64,000 bases of DNA, taken from assembly GCF_030282845.1 (NCBI RefSeq), contig NZ_JASTWE010000005.1:43725-107724 (forward strand), given 5' to 3'. The translations under genes and the position numbers were made by a program. Positions 59,254 through 64,000 of the stretch are shown in pieces. The stretch is from Pseudodesulfovibrio pelocollis (GTDB lineage: Bacteria > Desulfobacterota > Desulfovibrionia > Desulfovibrionales > Desulfovibrionaceae). Position 1 is the first letter of the stretch. Each line of letters begins with the position of its first letter. Below the pieces are notes generated by a model. That model made no database searches. It had not been told where the DNA came from and was given only the letters and a program-made list of their open reading frames with translations.

Positions 59254-59643
59254 ATGGCGCTGATGCAATGGGACGAGGCCATGTCCGTGGGCGTCGAGGA
59301 ACTCGACGCCCAGCACAAAACCCTCATAGACCTGATCAACCAGACCTTTGAGGCCATAGAGCGGCAGGATGAGGGGCAGCTGCCCCGGCTCGTGGAAAAG
59401 ATGGCCGCCTACGGCCAGACGCACTTCGCCACCGAGGAGCGGTACATGCGCGACATCGGGTTCCCGGGCCTCGAAGAGCACAGGTTCCACCACGCCAAGT
59501 TCAAGAGCACTGTGGACGACTTCCGGCGCTCACTGGAGAGCCGGGCCGACCTGAGCCAGATTTTCATCTTTCTCAGCCGCTGGTTGGCGGCCCACATCAT
59601 GGACGAGGACATGCGCTACGCACCCCACGCAAGGGAGCACTGA
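59254..59643 (+). CDS. Bacteriohemerythrin
   Basis: 129-residue single-domain hemerythrin with a full di-iron set: His21, His57, Glu61, His76, His80, His114 and Asp119 (H...HxxxE...HxxxH...HxxxxD). It binds oxygen reversibly, for storage, sensing or detoxification in anaerobes. GGAGGA just before ATG 59254; the open frame upstream is not protein-like. Confidence 0.96.
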   Translation: MALMQWDEAMSVGVEELDAQHKTLIDLINQTFEAIERQDEGQLPRLVEKMAAYGQTHFATEERYMRDIGFPGLEEHRFHHAKFKSTVDDFRRSLESRADLSQIFIFLSRWLAAHIMDEDMRYAPHAREH

Positions 59644-59675
59644 ATGTGCGGTGCACGGCCGTCGCCAATCGGCGG

Positions 59676-60167
59676 TCATTCGCCCCTGGCGGCGAAAAAG
59701 GCGGCGGCAAAGGTCTGCATGACCTCGTCGATGTCCTCCAGAACCTCCTTGCGCAGGTCCAGATGGGTGGGGCCGATGCCCATGGTGGCCGTGTCCCAGT
59801 AGACCTGACGCGGCGGGATGCCGAACTCGAAGTCCAGATGGTAGATATTGAGCCCGCTCTCGCTGCGTATGCTCATTATTTTCATGATAATGTAGCCGAC
59901 GTTGACCAGCTCGAAACCAGCGGCCGGGTAGTTGTCCACCACCGCGTCGTCGTTGATCTCCATGCCGCGCATGTTCCTGGTGAAGGCATCGATGGCGTGA
60001 GCGCGAAGCTCGGCAGGATCAATGTCGCCGCCCTCCACATCCACCAGGACCGTGATGTTGTCGAGAATCCGGATGGCGGCGAATTTCTTGCCCATGTCCG
60101 CCCGGGCGGGCACCGTGGTCGCCACCAGGACGGCCGCAAGAATCAGCAGAACCAGTATCCGTCGCAT
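59676..60167 (-). CDS. Exported hypothetical protein (163 aa)
   Basis: Signal peptide (ILVLLILAAVLVATTVPARA) then a 140-residue alpha/beta domain I do not recognise, with FELVNVGYIIMKIMSI and YHLDFEFGIPPRQVYW as notable segments. ATG 60167, with GAGGTG upstream, is preferred to a GTG six bases earlier. Function unknown. Confidence 0.78.
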   Translation of the reverse strand: MRRILVLLILAAVLVATTVPARADMGKKFAAIRILDNITVLVDVEGGDIDPAELRAHAIDAFTRNMRGMEINDDAVVDNYPAAGFELVNVGYIIMKIMSIRSESGLNIYHLDFEFGIPPRQVYWDTATMGIGPTHLDLRKEVLEDIDEVMQTFAAAFFAARGE

Positions 60168-60252
60168 ATTCACCTCGTTGCGTGTCGGGTTCTATCACTC
60201 TCTTGATGATATGCACGGACCTGTGGAGAATGTAAAGACAGCAAACGCGAGA

Positions 60253-60278
60253 GGCCCGGAACAAAAAAGTTCCGGGCC
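60253..60278. terminator. Hairpin next to the truncated tRNA
   Basis: Perfect ten-base stem GGCCCGGAAC/GTTCCGGGCC with six A in the loop. It probably was the terminator of the original tRNA-Arg gene on the minus strand. Confidence 0.5.
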
Positions 60279-60290
60279 TGATCATCGCGG

Positions 60291-60337
60291 TGGTGGGCTA
60301 TGCAGGATTCGAACCTGCGACCTCTTGCTCCGGAGGC
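60291..60337 (-). other. Truncated tRNA-Arg(CCG) 3' half: chromosomal end of an integrated element (att site)
   Basis: Minus strand carries anticodon loop CTCCGGA, a 5-base variable loop, the T arm GCAGG-TTCGAAT-CCTGC, the acceptor ATAGCCC, discriminator A and CCA. Upstream of the anticodon loop the bases that should form the rest of the tRNA are absent: only two of five anticodon-stem pairs fit. This is how the core of an integrase attachment site looks, and the integrase gene starts 160 bases to the right. Confidence 0.85.
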
Positions 60338-60441
60338 CATTCCGTGCTTTTCGCCGTGTGCCTCCGCGCTCCGCTTGACGCCGCTAACCGTTGCGGATAC
60401 TGCATATCTATGCCGCTCCATGCCGCTGCGATGCGCCGTGT

Positions 60442-60493
60442 CAGGGTAGGAAAAAGGTAGAAAGCCGCAACCAGGGTAGAAAAAAGGTAGAAA
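60442..60493 (+). repeat. Two 22-bp direct repeats upstream of the integrase
   Basis: CAGGGTAGGAAAAAGGTAGA plus two A (60442-60463) recurs at 60472-60493 with one mismatch, 30 bases apart. Each contains two GGTAG(A/G)AA units. They lie between the att fragment and the integrase start and are candidates for arm-type integrase or Xis binding sites; the second also contains the integrase ribosome site. Confidence 0.6.
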
Positions 60494-60496
60494 CGC

Positions 60497-61654
60497 ATGG
60501 ACCGCATCGCGAGGTATGAGGGCGTCTACGAGAACGTGTCCAAGACCAAGCGACACAACGGTCGGCCGGACGCCTGTTTCTACATCAGCCTCCGGGTCGA
60601 CGGCAAGAAAAAGTGGATCAAGATCGGCTGGCGCAGCGAGGGCATCAACGCCGCCTTCGCCTCGCAGCGCCGGGCGGAGATGATCAACGAGCTGCGCCAC
60701 GGCAGGCAGCCGGGGCCGGTCAGGCGCACGTCCATGACCCTGGCCGAGGCGTATGCGCTGTGGTATCGCGTCCACGCCAAGGTCAACCTGCGCTCGGCCG
60801 ATACCGTCCGCTACCACTGGTCCAGCCTGGTCGAGCCGCACCTCGGGCACCTGGAGCTTGCCGCCATCACCCCGCTGGACCTTGAGGAGTACAAGTCCCG
60901 CCTCCAGGGTGAGGGGCGCGCCCCGCAGACGGTCAAGCACGGCCTGGCGCTGATCCGCCGCATCTACCGCAAGATGGTCGCCTGGGACAAATTCAGCGGC
61001 CCGGTGCCGACCGACCGCGTGGCCATGCCCGTGGTCAGCAACAGCCGCGAGCGCTGGCTCACCCCCCACGAGGCGCGCCGCCTGCTTGGCCGCATCAAGC
61101 GCCGTAGCGACATGATGTACCGCATGGCCATGATCAGCCTGCACACCGGCATGCGCTGGGGCGAGGTGGCCGCCCTGCGCGGCGAGAACATCAACCTCGG
61201 CGCGGGCACCATCCGGGTGCAAGACAGCAAGACCGGCGCAGACCGCACGGTCTACGTCACCCCGGCCGCCGCGCAGGCGCTTTCGGGCGTGCCCCTGCTT
61301 CCGGGCGCGCTGGTATGGCCGTCCAGGGCAGGCAGCGTGCGCCGCGCACCCAGCGACACCTTTGAGCGCTGCGTGGCCGAGCTGGGCCTCAATGAGGGCA
61401 TCACCGACAGGCGCGACCGGGTGGTCTTCCACACCCTGCGCCACACCTTTGGCAGCTGGCTGGCCATGAGCGGCGTGCCGCTCTACACCATCGCCACCCT
61501 CATGGGCCACAGCAGCCAGGTCACCACCCAGCGCTATGCCCACCTCTGCCCCGATGTCCAGCGCGTGGCCGTGGAGCATGTTCAGCGGATATTTCATAGC
61601 AAGTCCGTCCTCAGTTCCCGGTCATCTGACAGCGCGCATCCAGATACGCCCTGA
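60497..61654 (+). CDS. Tyrosine-recombinase integrase of the mobile element
   Basis: 385 residues. N-terminal arm-binding and SAM-like core-binding parts (about 80-165), then the catalytic domain with all residues: Arg220 (HTGMRWGE), Lys246, His312 and Arg315 (HTLRHTFG), His338 (MGHSS) and the nucleophile Tyr347 (TTQRYAHL). It should insert and excise the element at the tRNA-Arg site next door. AAGGTAG lies six bases before the ATG. Confidence 0.95.
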   Translation: MDRIARYEGVYENVSKTKRHNGRPDACFYISLRVDGKKKWIKIGWRSEGINAAFASQRRAEMINELRHGRQPGPVRRTSMTLAEAYALWYRVHAKVNLRSADTVRYHWSSLVEPHLGHLELAAITPLDLEEYKSRLQGEGRAPQTVKHGLALIRRIYRKMVAWDKFSGPVPTDRVAMPVVSNSRERWLTPHEARRLLGRIKRRSDMMYRMAMISLHTGMRWGEVAALRGENINLGAGTIRVQDSKTGADRTVYVTPAAAQALSGVPLLPGALVWPSRAGSVRRAPSDTFERCVAELGLNEGITDRRDRVVFHTLRHTFGSWLAMSGVPLYTIATLMGHSSQVTTQRYAHLCPDVQRVAVEHVQRIFHSKSVLSSRSSDSAHPDTP

Positions 61655-61871
61655 TGTCCGCGTGCCGGTAGAGCACGCCCTTGCCCCGCTTGATGTACCG
61701 GGGTCCGCGCCCGGCCTTGCGCATCTTTTCGAGCGTACTCGCCGGGAGCGGATACACCACCTCGACCTCCTTGGGGCTCAGATAGTCGCGCGCCTTGAGG
61801 GTCTCAATCTCCACCAGCGGTGCCAGCGCCTCGGCCATGGCGCGGCGGATCTGTTCAGCCTGAATCTCCAT
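61611..61871 (-). CDS. Excisionase/AlpA-like HTH protein
   Basis: 86 residues; residues 30-80 form a MerR-like winged helix (YLSPKEVEVVYPLPASTLEK ... KRGKGVLYRHADIRAYLDAR), as in phage Xis/AlpA. Overlaps the end of the integrase gene in antisense by 44 bases. Start ATG 61871 has GGAGG five bases upstream, inside the end of the next gene. Probably controls direction of recombination. Confidence 0.88.
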   Translation of the reverse strand: MEIQAEQIRRAMAEALAPLVEIETLKARDYLSPKEVEVVYPLPASTLEKMRKAGRGPRYIKRGKGVLYRHADIRAYLDARCQMTGN

Positions 61872-61873
61872 GC

Positions 61874-62104
61874 TCACCTCCTCACGCCCACCGGCGTGTC
61901 CTCCACAATGACCGTCACCCGCCTCTCAACCACGCGATGCCCGTGGCACGCCTTGCACGGCTCGTCCTCGGGCGCTCCCCAAGGCCTGTCCTCCTCGGGC
62001 TCCACACCATGCCCCTGACACCGGGCGCACACCAGCCGCCCATAATGGATGCCGGGCCGGGCGCGCATCAGGAACTCCTGCCGCTCGATGTAGCTGGGGG
62101 TCAC
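61874..62104 (-). CDS. DnaJ-type zinc-motif small protein
   Basis: 76 residues with two zinc knuckles CARCQGHG and CKACHGH, as in the DnaJ cysteine-rich domain, here alone. Such small proteins are common in phages. Its stop overlaps the ribosome site of the HTH gene and its start overlaps the methyltransferase end. Confidence 0.8.
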   Translation of the reverse strand: MTPSYIERQEFLMRARPGIHYGRLVCARCQGHGVEPEEDRPWGAPEDEPCKACHGHRVVERRVTVIVEDTPVGVRR

Positions 62105-63138
62105 GCCGCCACCTCCACGGCCCCGAAACAGCCCGTGGCCCTTGCGTGCTCCCGAATCATGATCCCGTGCAGATAGGTGCAGTGCGGGACTTGCCCGTTA
62201 CCGATGCATTTAAGTCGGTCCACCCGATGGGGAGTCCCATGAGCCACTCGACCCAATTCGGGTTCAGCTGCCCACCAGGCCTCTCCCCACTCCGCAGGAG
62301 CGCGCCCGGTACGCTGTCCCGCTCTCGCTGCGAGGGCGGCAAGGTCGAGTTCTTGGCATCCTGCGCACATGGCGTGGGGTATTGGGCTGCAATGGCCGAA
62401 AGGCCGAGCCGTCCGCTGCTGTCCCGCTGGTTCGGCCCGCCGTGGCTCCCGTCCGATGCCCGTGGCGTCGGGAATGTGAGCCTCGCCACAGCCGTCGCCA
62501 ATCCGTCCCCACTCTTCTGACTGCACCCCTTGCGATTGTGATTTCCGTTCACCGTTGGCGTGGGCCATTTCTCCGGTGTGTTGACCATCTGCGGGAGGGA
62601 TTGCCCCGTCATGCCCGGAGTGATTCTCCCGGCCCTGGACCCGTCCGTAGCAGCTGGCGTAGCCCACAATCCATATCCGGTCCCGCTTGTGGGGAGCTCC
62701 AAGGGCGGCAGCCTGTACACAATGCCATTGCGCATCATACCCGAGCGCGGCAAGGTCGGAGAGGACAACGTCAAGCCCTCGACCAACAAGGGCCGGGCTG
62801 TTTTCAATGAGTGCGTATTGGGGTCGTATTTCAGCAATGGCTCGAGCAAATTCACTCCACAGTCCACTTCTTGCTCCTTCAATCCCGCAGCCGCGACCGG
62901 CGACCGATATATCTTGGCAGGGGAACCCACCAGCCAGCAGGTCCACGGGCTCAACCTGCGTAAAATCCACCTCGCGTATGTCGCGGTAGACGGGCTTGCC
63001 GGGCCAGCGCAGCGTGAGTATCTTGCGGGCGTAGTCATCCACCTCGCAGAACCATGCGTGATCGAACCCGGCCCACTCCAGGCCAAGGTCGCCGCACCCG
63101 GCACCGGAGAACAGGGAGCCGACAGTAAGGCTACGCAT
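62101..63138 (-). CDS. C5 DNA cytosine methyltransferase
   Basis: 345 residues. Motif I LFSGAGCGDLGLEWAGF (SAM binding), motif IV GGFPCQDIS with catalytic Cys74, motif VI IENSPALV with Glu112, motif VIII HKRDRIWIV, and motif X region RVDRLKCIGNGQVP. The target-recognition stretch (about 160-300) is short and repetitive. No restriction enzyme is next to it, so it is likely an orphan that protects the element or marks DNA. ATG 63138 overlaps the stop of the upstream gene. The same DNA is open in the +1 frame; see findings. Confidence 0.93.
   Translation of the reverse strand: MRSLTVGSLFSGAGCGDLGLEWAGFDHAWFCEVDDYARKILTLRWPGKPVYRDIREVDFTQVEPVDLLAGGFPCQDISVAGRGCGIEGARSGLWSEFARAIAEIRPQYALIENSPALVGRGLDVVLSDLAALGYDAQWHCVQAAALGAPHKRDRIWIVGYASCYGRVQGRENHSGHDGAIPPADGQHTGEMAHANGERKSQSQGVQSEEWGRIGDGCGEAHIPDATGIGREPRRAEPAGQQRTARPFGHCSPIPHAMCAGCQELDLAALAARAGQRTGRAPAEWGEAWWAAEPELGRVAHGTPHRVDRLKCIGNGQVPHCTYLHGIMIREHARATGCFGAVEVAA
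62157..63104 (-). CDS. Possible overprinted protein in the +1 frame of the methyltransferase
   Basis: Open for 315 codons wholly inside the methyltransferase gene. From residue 61 on it carries phage-protein-like motifs: SPAKIYRSP, LPRSGMMRNG, TGYGLWATP, WPTPTVNGNHNRKG, SGDGLATAV and LNPNWVEWLMGLPIGWTDL. In my memory these are hallmarks of a common phage protein family. The first 60 residues look like an ordinary shadow frame. No separate ribosome site is evident, so expression would need internal initiation or a frameshift from the methyltransferase frame. Confidence 0.4.
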   Translation of the reverse strand: MPGAATLAWSGPGSITHGSARWMTTPARYSRCAGPASPSTATYARWILRRLSPWTCWLVGSPAKIYRSPVAAAGLKEQEVDCGVNLLEPLLKYDPNTHSLKTARPLLVEGLTLSSPTLPRSGMMRNGIVYRLPPLELPTSGTGYGLWATPAATDGSRAGRITPGMTGQSLPQMVNTPEKWPTPTVNGNHNRKGCSQKSGDGLATAVARLTFPTPRASDGSHGGPNQRDSSGRLGLSAIAAQYPTPCAQDAKNSTLPPSQRERDSVPGALLRSGERPGGQLNPNWVEWLMGLPIGWTDLNASVTGKSRTAPICTGS

Positions 63139-64000
63139 CAGACGCGCACCCCCGGAAACTCGTTCCACTCCCGCCCGTCCAGCAAGCGGCCAGCCGCCTT
63201 CTTGCCGACACGGCAGCGGATCGCCGCCCCATAGGGCAACGATTCGCCGTTGAATGCCGCCGCATCCGGGCTATATGTCTGTCCATCGAGCGTGACGGCC
63301 ACGCATTTTTCAGCCATGAGTCGGGAGGGCAGGTCGCCCCATTCCCCCCACTGCTTGAAAAAGAACGGCACCCCGGCCTCCTGGCACTGGTCGCGCAACC
63401 CCCGCGCCCACTCCGGGTGCATGGGCCGCGCCCCTGGGCCGGACTCGCCGCCACAGATGACCCAGTCGAGCTTTCGATAGGGTGCCTGGCCCCGGCCTTC
63501 GACGCCGACCGAACCACTTAAGGCGTGGTAGGTACCCCCTTCCGTTTGGATGCGGTCCAGGTCCACCGCCCCTAGGCCGGGCTCATAGCTCACATACCGC
63601 ACCGCCGCCGGGGTATCGAGCAACAACGGGATACGCTCGTCTGCTCGGAGTTGATCCTCGACCGTGACGCCCAGCCAGACGTTGGGCAGGGGCCACGGCG
63701 TTCCGTCTTCGACGTCCGTGGTGGTCCCTTTCAGGTAGTCCGGCAGGTAGATTTCATGCCGTGCCAGCATGACCGACGCTCGCCGTCCGATGCTGTCCAG
63801 ATATTCCCGCATCCGCTGGGGCCGCTTAGTCAGAATCTGATAGGTGATCCGTGTCGTCTCGGCCATACGGGCGAAAAGCATATCCAGCCACTTGTCCGGC
63901 ACGGACTCGTGAAACAGGTCCGTCATGCTGCCCACAAACACCCGGCACGGCTTGCGCCAGCGCAGCGGAGTCGCCAGTACCGACTCCACCAGGGCCGTCT
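63138..64000 (-). CDS. Phage Gp37/Gp68-type (DUF5131) protein, partial
   Basis: 287 C-terminal codons; the N-terminus lies past the right edge (the first in-frame GTG at 63989 is internal). Recognisable segments: LRWRKPCRVFVGSMTDLFHE, YQILTKRPQRM, PLPNVWLGVTVEDQ, YVSYEPGLG and WVICGGESGPGARPM, all typical of the Gp37/Gp68 family. The missing N-terminus should hold its three-cysteine radical-SAM-like motif. Function in the phage is not known. Confidence 0.9.
   Translation of the reverse strand, partial: TALVESVLATPLRWRKPCRVFVGSMTDLFHESVPDKWLDMLFARMAETTRITYQILTKRPQRMREYLDSIGRRASVMLARHEIYLPDYLKGTTTDVEDGTPWPLPNVWLGVTVEDQLRADERIPLLLDTPAAVRYVSYEPGLGAVDLDRIQTEGGTYHALSGSVGVEGRGQAPYRKLDWVICGGESGPGARPMHPEWARGLRDQCQEAGVPFFFKQWGEWGDLPSRLMAEKCVAVTLDGQTYSPDAAAFNGESLPYGAAIRCRVGKKAAGRLLDGREWNEFPGVRV

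Noticed and set aside
60298..60507. 69-codon minus-strand frame over the tRNA fragment
   Set aside because: Its end is a translation of the tRNA T arm (the familiar AGSNPA ending), an artefact.
63131..63517. Alternative frame in the Gp37/Gp68 gene as a second overprinted protein
   Set aside because: Unlike the methyltransferase case, the translation is Ser/Arg-rich shadow sequence with no motif I recognise.

Overview
The window is about 64 kb of GC-rich chromosome. It looks like a Gram-negative, strictly respiratory deltaproteobacterium of the Desulfovibrionaceae, most like Pseudodesulfovibrio. This is inferred from the nuo operon without nuoE, nuoF and nuoG, the cdaA-type c-di-AMP genes inside an ftsH-folP-glmM cluster, the bacteriohemerythrin, ComB, and the style of the proteins. 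No 16S rRNA is present to confirm it. Most genes lie on the minus strand, in long, tightly packed operons with many 1-4 base overlaps.

Layout. 1-11.1 kb: a complex I operon read leftwards, nuoABCDHIJK, then three genes in the usual nuoL place (two antiporter-type subunits and an 86-residue membrane protein), then nuoM and nuoN (cut by the window edge). 11.4-14.4 kb: a periplasmic solute-binding protein, a receiver-PAS-GGDEF protein and comB. 14.5-20.3 kb: envelope sugar and lipid genes (UDP-xylose synthase, two glycosyltransferases, PAP2 phosphatase, TVP38-like protein, LpxB N-domain-like protein, GT2), with a nested palindromic element. 20.5-21.7 kb: initiator tRNA, a HU protein with an extra helical domain, and gene debris. 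21.7-26.7 kb: a thiamin operon thiSGHFEC behind a TPP riboswitch with its own promoter and terminator. 26.9-33.6 kb: a zinc-ribbon protein, an SH3-repeat exported protein, OmpH/Skp, PriA, an exported protein and GalU. 33.6-39.6 kb: ftsH-folP-dacA-ybbR-glmM. 39.8-43.3 kb: argFGH. 43.5-46.5 kb: a membrane sensor fused to an AlbA_2 domain, YbeY and PhoH. 46.6-49.0 kb: a nitrate/sulfonate-type ABC transporter. 49.1-51.6 kb: an SO_0444-type metal permease with an ArsR/SmtB repressor, then thiol peroxidase. 51.7-54.6 kb: large NAD-glutamate dehydrogenase. 54.8-60.2 kb: CheV-HPt pair, hypotheticals, UbiD-type decarboxylase, cysteine-rich protein, hemerythrin.

From about 60.29 kb to the right edge the sequence is a mobile element. 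It starts at a truncated 3' half of a tRNA-Arg(CCG), followed by a tyrosine integrase, an excisionase-like HTH protein, a DnaJ-type zinc protein, a C5 DNA methyltransferase and a Gp37/Gp68-type phage protein.

The observation I would follow first is in the methyltransferase. Its +1 frame is open for 315 codons and spells the characteristic motifs of another phage protein family I recognise, in register with the methyltransferase motifs. This suggests one stretch of DNA coding for two proteins, or an ancestral frame switch.
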